Origin: Bin87 sp965220095
GTDB taxonomy: Bacteria; Chloroflexota; Dehalococcoidia; Lucifugimonadales; UBA3495
Direction: 5' to 3'
Assembly (NCBI GenBank): GCA_965220095.1
Contig: OZ244805.1
Coordinates: 1,550,001-1,614,000, forward strand
DNA: 64,000 nt
Shown here in pieces: positions 1 to 9,055 of this stretch. The position numbers and the translations under genes were made by a program. Below the pieces are notes generated by a model. It was not told where the DNA came from and ran no database searches. It was given only the letters and a program-made list of their open reading frames with translations. Position 1 is the first letter of the stretch, and every line of letters starts with the position of its first letter.

Positions 1-154
1 GCCCCAGGTGCTCCCTCAGCTCCCGGCACGCGGCCTCGATAGGCACGGAATCATCGACCTCGAAGTTGATCAACGCCCCGCGTGTCGAGACCTTGATTGC
101 AGCCGGCGCGTCAATCGTGTTCTGGGCGTCAATCATTTGCGTGTGCGTACTCAT
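1..154 (-). CDS. MinC-like septum-site protein, N-terminal fragment (runs off the window)
   Basis: An open frame starts at the ATG at 154-152 on the minus strand and leaves the window after 51 codons. Residues 15-50 (APAAIKVSTRGALINFEVDD and onward) resemble the MinC N-terminal domain: a short beta strand, 'RGALINF' in place of the usual G-L-V-I-x-(L/F), then an acidic turn and an amphipathic helix. MinC is the FtsZ antagonist that places the division septum. The fragment is short and nothing beyond it is visible, so the assignment rests on a pattern over about 35 residues; another small beta-alpha protein remains possible. Confidence 0.4.
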   Translation of the reverse strand, partial: MSTHTQMIDAQNTIDAPAAIKVSTRGALINFEVDDSVPIEAACRELREHLG

Positions 155-170
155 GCGTGTGCGTACTCAT
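139..170. repeat. 16-bp perfect tandem duplication over a start codon
   Basis: The unit gcgtgtgcgtactcat occurs twice head to tail (139-154 and 155-170). On the minus strand it duplicates the start of the MinC-like frame. The upstream ATG (170) is out of frame and opens a 13-codon reading frame that overlaps the real start. Confidence 0.9.
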
Positions 171-310
171 TGATAGCTCGCGATTCACGGCCCAACCCGA
201 AGTTTCACCGCCGGGTTGCAACCTGCAACGCGTACCGCGTCCTGGTCGCAGTTATAGCAGTGGGGGCCCACGCCATGCCCGAGCGCGACCATGCAAATTT
301 TGACAAATTC

Positions 311-336
311 AAAAACCCTCCCAAAACCTGGGAGGG
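311..336 (-). terminator. Rho-independent terminator after the amidohydrolase gene
   Basis: A perfect 8-bp stem (316-323 with 329-336) and a 5-nt loop are followed on the minus strand by five T residues (315-311). It lies 45 nt beyond the stop codon of the amidohydrolase gene, in the right orientation to end the transcript. Confidence 0.8.
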
Positions 337-380
337 CCTACAGCGATCGAATCTCGCTGGTAACAGCGCTGTTTACCGCG

Positions 381-1976
381 TCAGGCTTCGTAAATGGTGC
401 GACCGCCCAGAATCGTCCGCGCCACCGTGATGTCCTTGATGCCAAAGGGATCTATGGCCGTGGGGTCAGACTCCAGCGCTACCAGGTCGGCCAGCTTGCC
501 AACTTCGATACTCCCCTTCTGACCTTCCTCGAACGATGCGTAGGCTCCGTTTCGTGTGTAAATACGCAGGGCGTCTTCCACTGAGATTCGCTGGTTGACA
601 CCCCATTCGCGGCCCTCACTGTCGGTGCGAGTAACGCAGCTTTGAATACCCATCAGTGGTTCAAAGGGGCCTGGCGGGTAGTCGGTGGCTCCGGTTGACA
701 CCACGCCGTAGTCCATAAATGACCGTTGCGCAAACATCCACTGCAACCGTTCCGCCCCGTAGAACTGCATTTTCTCGCCGTGGTAGTACACGTAGGTGCA
801 AAACGGAGTAGCCACCACGCCCCCGCGATTCATCCGGTTGAGCAAATCCGGGTTCACCAGCGTGCAATGCTCAATGCGGTGGCGTGGTTCAGTGCGTGGG
901 TACGCCGCCTGAGCCTGTTCGTAGGCATCCAGCACCATGCCGATGGTGGAATCGCCGTTGGCATGAATGCACACCTGGAACCCGGCCTGGTGCATCTCCA
1001 TCACGTGGCCGGCGATTTCGTCGGCGGTCATCGTCAGGATCCCGTAATCGCAGCAACTGCCTTCATAGGGTTGCGACAGGTAGGCGGTGCGCGAGGCGAT
1101 GGCGCCGTCGGCCACCATCTTTATCCCTCCGATACGGAGGTGATGATCCCCCATGCCAGATCTGATACCAGCGTCCCGCAACGCCGGAAAATACCGGTAG
1201 AACATCAGGGCGTACACCCGCAACGAGAGCTCGCCAGCGTCCCGCGCTTCCTGATACGTCCGCAGCTCGTAGTCGGTAACCCGAGCGTCGTGGACGCTGG
1301 TCAAACCCACCCGGTTGAGCATCTGGCAGATGGTGCGCAGCCCCTGTCGCCGTGTCTCCGGAGCTTCCACCGGCAGTTGATTTTCCCGCAGATCATCGGC
1401 CGCCCGTTCGTAGATTACACCATCCAACCGCCCGGTATCGGCGTTGCGACCCAACCGGCCGCCGGGCGGATCCGGAGTTTCGTCATTGAATCCGGCCCGC
1501 TCCAGCGCCAGCGAATTACCGTAGTAAACGTGCCCGGCCCGGTGGGCCACCAGAATCGGATGACTGGCGCTCACGGCGTCCAGGTCTTCCCGTCGCAAAA
1601 AGCGGTTTTCGGTAGTCTTGGTATCGTCAAACTTGAACCCTTGCACCCACTCCCCAGCCGGCGTACTGGCTACACGCTCCCGCAGAGCGCCCTGAATTTC
1701 GGCAATGGTGGGCAGCGCGCAATCGGCGGCCATTACGTGGCGGGTGCCGCTGCTCAACACGTGGATATGGGCGTCAATGAACCCCGGCAGCACCGTCTTG
1801 CCGCCCATATCCAGTATCGTGGTGCCCGGTCCAATCAGCGTCTCGACATCTGAATCGCTGCCCACGCCGATGAATCTGCCGGCCCGCATCGCCACCGCCG
1901 AGGCACGCGGTTGGGCCGGGTCTATGGTAATGACGTTGGCGCGGCGGATTACGGTATCGGCGTGATAATTGGTCAT
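381..1976 (-). CDS. Amidohydrolase family protein (YtcJ-like)
   Basis: A metal-dependent amidohydrolase of about 531 residues, the usual length for the YtcJ/NfdA group. N-terminal composite beta-sandwich strands and 'GFIDAHIHVLSSG' give the HxH metal pair; later come 'HANGDS' and 'HRIEHC' histidines and a late metal Asp in 'STGATDYPPGP'. Members hydrolyse exocyclic amides or related C-N bonds; the substrate cannot be told from sequence. The start at 1976 (MTNYHAD) is preferred over an ATG 33 nt upstream because GAGGA lies 8 nt before it. It is the last gene before a terminator and is preceded by a dehydrogenase pair on the same strand. Confidence 0.88.
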   Translation of the reverse strand: MTNYHADTVIRRANVITIDPAQPRASAVAMRAGRFIGVGSDSDVETLIGPGTTILDMGGKTVLPGFIDAHIHVLSSGTRHVMAADCALPTIAEIQGALRERVASTPAGEWVQGFKFDDTKTTENRFLRREDLDAVSASHPILVAHRAGHVYYGNSLALERAGFNDETPDPPGGRLGRNADTGRLDGVIYERAADDLRENQLPVEAPETRRQGLRTICQMLNRVGLTSVHDARVTDYELRTYQEARDAGELSLRVYALMFYRYFPALRDAGIRSGMGDHHLRIGGIKMVADGAIASRTAYLSQPYEGSCCDYGILTMTADEIAGHVMEMHQAGFQVCIHANGDSTIGMVLDAYEQAQAAYPRTEPRHRIEHCTLVNPDLLNRMNRGGVVATPFCTYVYYHGEKMQFYGAERLQWMFAQRSFMDYGVVSTGATDYPPGPFEPLMGIQSCVTRTDSEGREWGVNQRISVEDALRIYTRNGAYASFEEGQKGSIEVGKLADLVALESDPTAIDPFGIKDITVARTILGGRTIYEA

Positions 1977-2026
1977 AGCGCGTTTCCTCGGCCTGTCGGC
2001 GAACGGCAACGATCCAACCCGGCAGG

Positions 2027-3124
2027 TCAGCTGCGGGGCACGATGGCGACGTGTATGCTGGGTTCGCCGGCTTCTCCGCTCAACGTAGCCAACGCCCTTT
2101 CCGCCTCTTCGATTGGAAAGCTGTGGGTGTGCAGTCGTTCCATCGGATACTTGCGGGAGTGGATCGTATCGACTGCGCGCCGGAACGCCGAATACTCCAC
2201 GCCGAGCACGCCGCGCAACGTTACCCTCTTCCAGATTATGTCGTCTGGCGACAGGCCCTCGAAGTTGCGCCGACCCTTCAGGCCGGCCAACAATACCGTG
2301 CCGCCCGGTTTAACCATTTGCACGGCGTGATTCACCGATTCCACGGCGTAAGGAGTGGTATCGACCACGCAATCCACGCCCTGCCCGCCGGTGGCTGCCA
2401 GCACCAGTTCCACCGGATCCTCCCCGTCCACGTTGATCGCCATGTCGGCGCCCAGCTCCCGCGCCAGGGCCAGCTTGTGCTCGTCGCGACCCAGGCCGGT
2501 GACGGCCACCATTGCGGCGCCGGACTCTTTGGCCGCCACCGCGCAGCAGATGCCTCGCTGGCCGGAACCCAGCACCGCCAGAGTTTGCCCCGGCTGCAAT
2601 CCGCAAGCGTCCACTCCCCAGGCGAAACCGGCGCCCAGCGGGTTGAACATCACCGCCACCTCCGGAGTCAGGTCGCCGTCCATGGGAAACACCACCGAAC
2701 CCGCCGGGAGATACAGATACTCTGAATATCCGCCCCACAGACCGGGGGATTTATCCAGCCCGGTCTGCCCGAACCCGCCGGCGTCGGGGCAAGGTTCCGA
2801 GCCGCCGGCCAGGCACGCGGCGCAGCGTCCACAGCGGTATCCCGAACGCACCGCTACCCGGTCGCCCACACCCACGCCCCAACTCTCCGCCGCTCGCGAG
2901 CCGATGGCAGCGATACGGCCCAACGGTTCGTGTCCGAGGATGATGGGGAAGGGAATGTCCAGGTCGCCGCGGAACCACTCGTAGTCGGTACCGCAGATGC
3001 CGGTGGCCTCAATGCGGACGATGGCCTCATCGTCGCCGATGTCCGGTATGGCCAGCCGGCGCAGCTCCATCACGTTGGGGGCAGTGGCAACGGCTGCCAG
3101 GGATTGCTGGGGTAGGCTGGTCAT
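2027..3124 (-). CDS. Zinc-dependent medium-chain alcohol dehydrogenase
   Basis: A medium-chain dehydrogenase/reductase of about 365 residues. Visible features are the catalytic-zinc 'GICGTDY' Cys, the 'GHEPLG' His-Glu, the structural-zinc cluster 'CGRCAACLAGGSEPC' and a Rossmann 'VLGSGQRGICCAVAAK'. It oxidises an alcohol or polyol with NAD(P); substrate unknown. The start at 3124 (MTSLPQQ) has a GGAGC ribosome site and lies just after the SDR stop; an in-frame start 42 nt upstream would overlap that gene. It probably shares a transcript and a pathway with the SDR. Confidence 0.88.
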   Translation of the reverse strand: MTSLPQQSLAAVATAPNVMELRRLAIPDIGDDEAIVRIEATGICGTDYEWFRGDLDIPFPIILGHEPLGRIAAIGSRAAESWGVGVGDRVAVRSGYRCGRCAACLAGGSEPCPDAGGFGQTGLDKSPGLWGGYSEYLYLPAGSVVFPMDGDLTPEVAVMFNPLGAGFAWGVDACGLQPGQTLAVLGSGQRGICCAVAAKESGAAMVAVTGLGRDEHKLALARELGADMAINVDGEDPVELVLAATGGQGVDCVVDTTPYAVESVNHAVQMVKPGGTVLLAGLKGRRNFEGLSPDDIIWKRVTLRGVLGVEYSAFRRAVDTIHSRKYPMERLHTHSFPIEEAERALATLSGEAGEPSIHVAIVPRS

Positions 3125-3134
3125 GCTGGCTCCA

Positions 3135-3887
3135 TTACTTGGCGGTGTAACCGCCGTCGATGACAACTTCGCTCCCGGTCATGAACGAGGATTCATCGGA
3201 AGCGAGGAACAAAACGCCGTAAGCGATGTCCTCAGTGGTGCCAACCCGACCCAAAGGAATCTGGTCGACGCGTGCCTGGATTTCCTCGGCCGTCTGGCTC
3301 CCCATGCCCTCGCGACGCATATCGGTATCCACACTGCCCGGGTGTATCGAATTCGCCCTGATATTTTCCGACGCGTACTGGATGGCAGTTGATTTGGTGA
3401 ACAGCCGCACCGCGCCCTTAGTGGCGATGTAAGCCGGCGGCCCGACGGACACCAGGCCGCTGATGGAGGAGATGTTGATAATGCTGCCACCACCCGCTCG
3501 ACGCATCGCCGGGATTACTGCTCTGGTACCGAGGAAAACCCCCTTGGCGTTAACCGCCATGATGTTGTCCCAGTCGTCGCTGGTGGTTTCCTCAATGTTT
3601 TTGCGCACCACGATGGCGGCGTTGTTGACCAGGACATCCACCTTGCCAAAACGCTGCTCGGCGGTGTCGATAGCGCTCTGCCAGTCGTCGGCGCTGGTGA
3701 CGTCAAGATGCAGGTAAACGGCCTCGCCGCCCAGCTCCCGGATTTCTGCTTCCACCTGAATCCCCTGGTCGTCGCGCACATCGCCAATGACTACCCGCGC
3801 GCCCTCCTGGGCAAACATCCGCGCCTCGGTAGCGCCTTGCCCCCGCGCCCCGCCAGTAATGATTGCAACCTTTCCTTCAAGCCTCAT
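3135..3887 (-). CDS. Short-chain dehydrogenase/reductase (SDR)
   Basis: A classical SDR of 250 residues with all family marks: NAD-binding 'TGGARGQG' near residue 12, 'LVNNAAIV', a catalytic Ser in 'ISSISG' and the 'YIATK' Tyr-Lys pair. Such enzymes interconvert an alcohol and a ketone; FabG-like and 3-alpha-hydroxysteroid-like members look alike. The start at 3887 is fixed by a strong AGGAGGT site; an upstream extension of 40 residues has no family similarity. Its ATG overlaps the stop of the small membrane protein gene (ATGA), so the genes are co-transcribed. Confidence 0.9.
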   Translation of the reverse strand: MRLEGKVAIITGGARGQGATEARMFAQEGARVVIGDVRDDQGIQVEAEIRELGGEAVYLHLDVTSADDWQSAIDTAEQRFGKVDVLVNNAAIVVRKNIEETTSDDWDNIMAVNAKGVFLGTRAVIPAMRRAGGGSIINISSISGLVSVGPPAYIATKGAVRLFTKSTAIQYASENIRANSIHPGSVDTDMRREGMGSQTAEEIQARVDQIPLGRVGTTEDIAYGVLFLASDESSFMTGSEVVIDGGYTAK

Positions 3888-4237
3888 ATTTGTACCTCCT
3901 GATGAGCCGATTCGAGCACAGTAAGCGCAGCATCGTTCCGTCGATACAGTCCTTTGAAACCTGCTGACAAAACGACGCAAACGGCGGAAATAAGCACGAG
4001 CGAGCACATCACAACAATGCCTATATAACTGATTGGATTGACCTGATCGCTGTCCTCCATATCGCTCAGTTCATCAGCAGCGATGGGAGCACGTTCGACA
4101 GGCGAAGAGAAAACCTGATTGACGGCGAAAGTGAACGTTAGCGTGGCAACTGCCAAGCCAATCCCCAACCAAAATCGACGCCAGCCGATATTACGATCGT
4201 AAGACCGTTTCAGACGTGAGGCGTCAGCCTGGGTCAT
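3884..4237 (-). CDS. Small two-helix membrane protein
   Basis: A hypothetical protein of 117 residues with two predicted membrane helices (about residues 23-43 and 68-92), separated by an acidic loop 'DELSDMEDSD'. I recognise no family. It overlaps the SDR start by 4 nt and the preceding small membrane gene by 14 nt, so the two small membrane proteins are probably made together and may interact. Confidence 0.65.
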   Translation of the reverse strand: MTQADASRLKRSYDRNIGWRRFWLGIGLAVATLTFTFAVNQVFSSPVERAPIAADELSDMEDSDQVNPISYIGIVVMCSLVLISAVCVVLSAGFKGLYRRNDAALTVLESAHQEVQI

Positions 4238-4448
4238 CGTTACGGAACCAAAATACTAAATACGTGAATCCGGCACCGACCCCAAAGATCAGGAAAGCCA
4301 CCCCGTACACCGTAAATGCTACGGCGACTTGGTTGATCTTAGGGGCGGTGTACACCGCATTGGCAAGTTCGGTCCAACCCCATGTCCCCAAAACCAACAT
4401 CCCTGCCAGCCCCAGCAGCAGAATACCGATTCTTGTCGCGCTCATCAT
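4224..4448 (-). CDS. Small two-helix membrane protein
   Basis: A hypothetical protein of about 74 residues with two hydrophobic helices (about 5-25 and 43-67) and a charged C-terminus. Start chosen at the ATG ATG pair (4448/4445) because GGAAGG lies directly upstream; a longer frame opening at 4511 lacks such a site. No recognised family; translationally coupled to the next small membrane gene. Confidence 0.6.
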   Translation of the reverse strand: MMSATRIGILLLGLAGMLVLGTWGWTELANAVYTAPKINQVAVAFTVYGVAFLIFGVGAGFTYLVFWFRNDDPG

Positions 4449-4517
4449 TGACCTTCCCAACCCAACTGCTGAGATGAAGCGATTCGTAATAGTTGCATTA
4501 TACCCTCGCAACGCAAA

Positions 4518-5453
4518 CTACACCGATTCCGCCATCGCCCGCTCCGCAAACTCCGGCCTTACAATCTGCTCGTAAGGATGGCTGCCGCGCACCAGCCCGC
4601 CGGCGATTAGCGCATCCCGCATCCCGTCGTGGCCGTCCCTGCCGATCATGGGGTCGGTGGCCCACACGCCCACTTGCTTGTAGCGCTCAACGCTGCCCGC
4701 CAGGATGGCACGATCGTAGTCGGGGAATATGCCGGCGATGCGCTCGGCGACGGCAGCCACATCGCTTTGATCCACCCACTGCTGCGCACGATAATAACCG
4801 CGCACGAATGCCTGCACGGTGTCGGGATTAGCGGCGATGTAGGCTGGCGTGGCCGCAAAGCTGCTGTAGCAAATGTACCCGCTTTCCTCGCCAAGAGTGG
4901 ACACCAGATGCCCGACGCCTTCGCCGATCAGCTCCTCCGCAAATGGACAGGGGACTTGCAGGTAATCGGCATCCCCATTTCGGAACCTGGCCAGCATTTC
5001 CTCCGCCGGCAGGCCGTCCAGCAAACGCACGTCATCGGGATTAACCCCGTGCTTGCGCATGGCGGCTTTCAGCGTCATAAAGGGCACCGGAGTGAACCCA
5101 ACGGGTATCAGCGTGGCGCCAGTCAACTCGGACCACTGCCAGTTATCCCTGGGTTGTCTGGACAGCAGAAAGAATCCGTCCCGCTGGTTGATTTCGGCGA
5201 TGTGCAGCGGCGGGTCATTGCTGCCCGCATCCAGGTCCATCAGGCTGCGGCTGATCCCGCTTTGGGTGATGTCGATGGCGCCCGCCTTGAGCAGGTCGGT
5301 GCTGGCCTGTCCACTCGGGATGTGGGCAAAATCGACATCCAGCCCCTCGTCGGCTAAAAATCCGCCTTCCACCGCGACGTATATCGTCGTGTAGAACATA
5401 TTCCGAAAGGCAACCCGCAGTCTCACCGGCCCCGAATTATTGGACTCTGTCAT
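4518..5453 (-). CDS. ABC transporter substrate-binding protein, NMT1/SsuA-like
   Basis: A periplasmic-binding-protein fold of the NMT1/THI5/SsuA type, 311 residues: 'FYTTIYVAVEGGFLADEGLDV' opening, 'GAIDITQSG', 'GDADYLQVPCPFAEEL' and 'VQAFVRGYYRAQQWV'. Relatives bind thiamine precursors, sulfonates, nitrate or aromatic acids. Oddly, there is no signal peptide or lipobox and no cognate SsuB/SsuC genes nearby, so it may be a cytoplasmic enzyme or sensor on this scaffold rather than a transport component. Confidence 0.78.
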   Translation of the reverse strand: MTESNNSGPVRLRVAFRNMFYTTIYVAVEGGFLADEGLDVDFAHIPSGQASTDLLKAGAIDITQSGISRSLMDLDAGSNDPPLHIAEINQRDGFFLLSRQPRDNWQWSELTGATLIPVGFTPVPFMTLKAAMRKHGVNPDDVRLLDGLPAEEMLARFRNGDADYLQVPCPFAEELIGEGVGHLVSTLGEESGYICYSSFAATPAYIAANPDTVQAFVRGYYRAQQWVDQSDVAAVAERIAGIFPDYDRAILAGSVERYKQVGVWATDPMIGRDGHDGMRDALIAGGLVRGSHPYEQIVRPEFAERAMAESV

Positions 5454-5492
5454 ACCGTCTCCTCTGTTGTTGGGCAGTTGCTGGCGGCAGGA

Positions 5493-7451
5493 CTACACCA
5501 CGACGGGCAGGCGCACGTTGCCGTTCGCCAGCACCACGCCGTCCTCGCAAATGCACTCCACGCCACCACTCTCAAACTGTTGCTCGTATAGCTCGGCGTA
5601 CAGCCCCCGCCGGCCCACCAGTTCCTGATGCGTGCCCCGCTCCACGATACGCCCTTTGTCCACCACATAAATCACATCGGCGGCCATAATGGTAGACAGT
5701 CGGTGCGCGATGGCGATGGTCGTTCGCCCGCGCATCAGGGGTTCCAGCGCTGCCTGTACGTACCGCTCGCTGGTGGTGTCGAGCGCCGAGGTTGCCTCGT
5801 CGAGTATGAGCAGGCGCGGTTGATGCAATATCACCCGGGCGATGGACAGCCGTTGACGCTCGCCACCGGAGAGACGGTAGCCACGCTCGCCCACCACCGT
5901 TTCGTATCCATCCGGAAACTGCATGATGCGTTCGTGGATGTAAGCCGCCTGCGCCGCCGCGTGCATTTCCGCTTCGGTAGCGTCAGGATTGCCGTAGGTG
6001 AGGTTCTCGCGGATCGAAGCGTGGAACAGGTAGCTCTCCTGCGACACGTACCCAACCATGCTCGCCAGGCTCTCCAGTTTGATGCGCTTGACGTCCACCC
6101 CGTCGATGGTAACCGTCCCACCGTTGGCATCGTACAGGCGTGGAATCAGGTAGGATATGGTGGTCTTCCCGGCGCCGCTTGGACCCACCAACGCCGCCAA
6201 CTGGCCGGGTTTCACATCGAAACTGATGCCGTCCAGCGCCCACGTGCTTGCGTCCACCCCATCCCGGTCGGCGTCGCTATCTTCTTCCTCCAGTGGTGAA
6301 CGGTAATTCACCCGCACGTCGCGGAAAGACACCGCGCCAGCCACCCTTTCCGGCGGCATAACCACGGCATCGGGCGCATCCACAATCTCGGGTCGGATGT
6401 CCAGGTAACCGAAGATGCGTTCGAACAACGCCAGCGAAGATTGCAGTTCCACCGATGTCCTCAGTAGCGTGCTGATGGGGAAGTACAACCGGGTCTGCAG
6501 CGTTGTGAAAGCAATGATCGTGCCGGCCGTTACGCCACCGGGCCCAAAGGCTCCAAACATCAGGTAGCCGGCCAGCACGTAGACCACCACCGGCGACAGC
6601 GAAAAGAACACCTGTATTCCTGCCCACACCGCCTGCCCGGTCATCTCCCGCCGTATTTCCAGGTCTGACAACCTGATGTTTTGCTGCCGGAACCGCTCAA
6701 TTTCCCGATTTTGCGCCCCGAACAGCCGGGTCAGCATCACTCCGGAGACCGATAGCGTTTCCTGGGTGATGGCCGTCATTTCGGCGGTGGATTCCTGAAC
6801 CATCGACGACATAGCACGCCGTCGCTTGCCAACCAGGTAGCTGAACACCGCGAATACGGGCGTGATGCCCACCGCCACCAGCGTCAGCTCCCACGACAAT
6901 ACCAGCATCGCCGCCAGCGTGCTGACAATGATGACTACGTTGGCCAGAATGTTGCTAACGGTGCCGGTAACCACAACCCTAATACCGGCAACGTCGTTGG
7001 CAACTCGACTCTGGATCTCGCCGGTTCTGGTGGAGGTGAAGAAACCCAGCGACAGGGACTGCAAATGCGAATACAGCCGATCGCGCAAATCTCGCATCAC
7101 CTGCTGACCAACTTGCTGCGTCAGCCAGGTTTGCCCCACCCCCAGGCTGCCCGTCACCACCACCACGCCGGCCATTACCGCGGCGAGTGTCCAAACGAGA
7201 TTCAGGTCCGGGCCACCCTCCACAAACAGGGCGGAGTCAAACATCACTCGGATCAAAATGGGATTGACCACACCCAGCCCGGCGGTAATCACGATCAGCA
7301 GCCCTACGGCCAGCACTCGCGGCCAGTAGGGTTGGAATGACGCGGCGATGCGCCGAACCAGCCCCGGCATACGCCCTTTCGGGCGACCTTCGCCGGCTCC
7401 CCGGCGCCCGTGTCGTGGCGACATTGGCATATTCTCGCGAGCTGATCTCAT
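5493..7451 (-). CDS. ABC exporter, fused permease and ATPase (MsbA/LmrA type)
   Basis: A half-transporter of about 650 residues that works as a dimer. The N-terminal half has six membrane helices (about residues 35-350). The ATPase half has Walker A 'GPSGAGKTT', Q-loop 'GYVSQESYLF', signature 'LSGGERQR', Walker B 'LLILDEATSALD' and the switch His in 'IAHRLST'. The cargo (lipid or drug-like molecule) cannot be told. The ribosome site is weak, and starts at residues 1, 8 or 10 are all possible. Confidence 0.9.
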   Translation of the reverse strand: MRSARENMPMSPRHGRRGAGEGRPKGRMPGLVRRIAASFQPYWPRVLAVGLLIVITAGLGVVNPILIRVMFDSALFVEGGPDLNLVWTLAAVMAGVVVVTGSLGVGQTWLTQQVGQQVMRDLRDRLYSHLQSLSLGFFTSTRTGEIQSRVANDVAGIRVVVTGTVSNILANVVIIVSTLAAMLVLSWELTLVAVGITPVFAVFSYLVGKRRRAMSSMVQESTAEMTAITQETLSVSGVMLTRLFGAQNREIERFRQQNIRLSDLEIRREMTGQAVWAGIQVFFSLSPVVVYVLAGYLMFGAFGPGGVTAGTIIAFTTLQTRLYFPISTLLRTSVELQSSLALFERIFGYLDIRPEIVDAPDAVVMPPERVAGAVSFRDVRVNYRSPLEEEDSDADRDGVDASTWALDGISFDVKPGQLAALVGPSGAGKTTISYLIPRLYDANGGTVTIDGVDVKRIKLESLASMVGYVSQESYLFHASIRENLTYGNPDATEAEMHAAAQAAYIHERIMQFPDGYETVVGERGYRLSGGERQRLSIARVILHQPRLLILDEATSALDTTSERYVQAALEPLMRGRTTIAIAHRLSTIMAADVIYVVDKGRIVERGTHQELVGRRGLYAELYEQQFESGGVECICEDGVVLANGNVRLPVVV

Positions 7452-7460
7452 CTTGCGGTG

Positions 7461-8345
7461 CTACCCAATCGCATCCTTCAGCCGGCGTATGGCGTTGATG
7501 TGGTCGTCGGGTGATTGCCCGCCGCGCAGTCCAGCCGCAATGTGAGTCGCACCCAAACCCTCCCAGGAACGCAACTCGGTGAGCCAGTCCTCGGGATTGT
7601 TGTCTGCTGTAACGGTGATGCGACCCTCGATACCTACCTCCGAGGAGTCGCGCCCCGCCGCCTCAGCCTGCTGACGAATCCGGCCCAGGATAGCTTCCCC
7701 GCCGGAATCGGGAGCAAACATCGGGAAGTAACCATCTGCCATCCGGCCGATGCGCCGGATGGCGGCGTTGGGCGGTGTCGGCGCGTTGCCCCGGCCGGCG
7801 CCGACCCAGATGGGGATCGGACGCTGTACCGGCAGTGGGTTGATACCGGCGTGGGTGATGTCATGGTACTTGCCGTGGAAGTCTACGACATCTTCCGTCC
7901 ACAACTGGCGCAACACTTCAATCTGCTCATCGCACCGGCTACCGCGAGAGGCGAAATCGACACCCAATGCTTCGTATTCCACCGAGTTCCAGCCCACGCC
8001 GATACCCAGCCGGAGCCGCCCGCCCGACAACACGTCGATTTCGGCGGCCTGCTTGGCTACCAGGGCAGTCTGCCGCTGCGGCAATATCAAAATCCCGGTG
8101 GTCAGGCCGATGGTCTTGGTAACGGCGGCCAGGTAAGCCATCAGCGTAAACGGCTCGTGGATATAAGACTCATGAGTATAAGGAAACTGTGGCACCTCCG
8201 GATGCTTCTCAGGAACCGCGCCCAGAACATGGTCGAGGATGCGGACGTGCGAATACCCCAAATCCTCCGCCGCCTGAATATAATCCCGCAAAGCCCCAAA
8301 ATCATCGCCAATCTCAACAATGGGAACCGAAACGCCAATTTCCAT
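7461..8345 (-). CDS. LLM-class F420/flavin-dependent oxidoreductase
   Basis: A luciferase-like TIM-barrel protein of 294 residues: 'MEIGVSVPIVEIGDDF' first strand, 'LGYSHVRILDHVLG', 'LTTGILILPQRQTALVAKQAAEIDVLSGGRLRLGIG' shared with F420-dependent actinobacterial/Chloroflexi enzymes, and 'WNSVEYEALG'. It oxidises an unknown substrate with F420 or FMN. The start at 8345 has GGGAGGATAGTA upstream; a frame extending to 8405 does not fit the family. It ends 9 nt before the ABC exporter gene. Confidence 0.85.
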   Translation of the reverse strand: MEIGVSVPIVEIGDDFGALRDYIQAAEDLGYSHVRILDHVLGAVPEKHPEVPQFPYTHESYIHEPFTLMAYLAAVTKTIGLTTGILILPQRQTALVAKQAAEIDVLSGGRLRLGIGVGWNSVEYEALGVDFASRGSRCDEQIEVLRQLWTEDVVDFHGKYHDITHAGINPLPVQRPIPIWVGAGRGNAPTPPNAAIRRIGRMADGYFPMFAPDSGGEAILGRIRQQAEAAGRDSSEVGIEGRITVTADNNPEDWLTELRSWEGLGATHIAAGLRGGQSPDDHINAIRRLKDAIG

Positions 8346-8453
8346 TACTATCCTCCCTCTACTACATGACGGCACCCCGCCGCCTCGGTAGTCGTTGAGA
8401 GTCATTATACCGGGGCGGCGGGGCGGGTGATAGGCGGGGGATGTATCCTGCGG

Positions 8454-8678
8454 TTATAGACCCTTTTTGTAACGCCAGCTTTTCAAGCGACGGACGATTT
8501 CTTTCCAAGTCTCGCTGGGTTTATAGCCGACCGTCCGAAAACTCCAGCCGAAGATGCTCCGGATGTCGCGGCTGACGAGATTGTACGTCATGCTGCTGCC
8601 TTCAATGAAGCAGGGGCAATTCTTGTGTCCACGCGGGCAGCGGTTGCCGTTTCCATCATAATACGGTAAGGTTGCCAT
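8454..8678 (-). CDS. Hypothetical small Cys-rich protein
   Basis: Seventy-four residues with an N-terminal 'CPRGHKNCPCF' cysteine-histidine cluster that could bind a metal, and a basic C-terminus rich in Trp/Arg/Lys. AGAAGGAGCT precedes the ATG. I recognise no family. It lies in a lower-GC patch, downstream of a consensus promoter (8826-8854), with the EexN-like lipoprotein and a damaged hicAB locus nearby, which suggests acquired DNA. Confidence 0.5.
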   Translation of the reverse strand: MATLPYYDGNGNRCPRGHKNCPCFIEGSSMTYNLVSRDIRSIFGWSFRTVGYKPSETWKEIVRRLKSWRYKKGL

Positions 8679-8794
8679 ACGACTAGCTCCTTCTCTCTGA
8701 GTGAGATGGTTGTTGCGGCCCCGGCTCGACTTGGAACCTCAGTCGGGGCTTTCTTATCGATACGCAGCCTGCTGCACAAGTCAACTCGTTTCAT
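8588..8794 (-). CDS. Possible small basic protein
   Basis: A 68-codon frame beginning 'MKRVDLCSRLRIDKK' with a strong AGGAGGAAG site upstream. It is the first start codon after the promoter at 8826-8854. It overlaps the next small gene by 91 nt in another frame and contains a 9-bp inverted repeat (8718-8749), so the frame could be a leader rather than a stable protein. No family recognised. Confidence 0.35.
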   Translation of the reverse strand: MKRVDLCSRLRIDKKAPTEVPSRAGAATTISLREKELVVWQPYRIMMETATAARVDTRIAPASLKAAA

Positions 8795-8825
8795 GATTGC
8801 CGCTTCCTCCTGTCAGCGACGCGGA

Positions 8826-8854
8826 ATGCTAACATACTTTTAGTCTGTTGTCAA
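8826..8854 (-). promoter_or_regulatory. Sigma-70-type promoter for the small genes at 8.5-8.8 kb
   Basis: On the minus strand a perfect TTGACA (8854-8849), a 17-nt spacer and TAGCAT (8831-8826). Transcription would start near 8819, about 25 nt before the first ATG. Confidence 0.65.
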
Positions 8855-8989
8855 TTAAGTGTTGCGCTAAAATGCAATAATGGTCCCATAAATAGATCCA
8901 TAATATGTGTTGGTCCGCCATAATGGCGATTCATCCACACTTCCACGGTGGTGGGACCACAAGTTGGTAACTTCCAACAACCTAACAAA

Positions 8990-9012
8990 AAGGTGCCCTC
9001 GCAGGACACCTT
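8990..9012 (-). terminator. Terminator after the EexN-like lipoprotein gene
   Basis: Inverted repeat aaggtg/cacctt (8990-8995 with 9007-9012), extended by a further GG/CC pairing, then TTTT on the minus strand. It lies 44 nt past the lipoprotein stop. The 260 nt from here to 8794 hold the promoter above and otherwise nothing I can name. Confidence 0.6.
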
Positions 9013-9055
9013 GGCGTTCCCTACTGTGTTCGTCGTAAAGGGAATGATGGAAGGG

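Noticed and set aside
726..1853. A 375-codon frame opposite the amidohydrolase
   Set aside because: Antisense shadow with no recognisable motif and no ribosome site; the other strand carries the HxH and Asp metal motifs.
8718..8755. Plus-strand terminator (9-bp stem, then TTTCTT)
   Set aside because: No plus-strand gene lies upstream; the inverted repeat is within or beside a small minus-strand frame.
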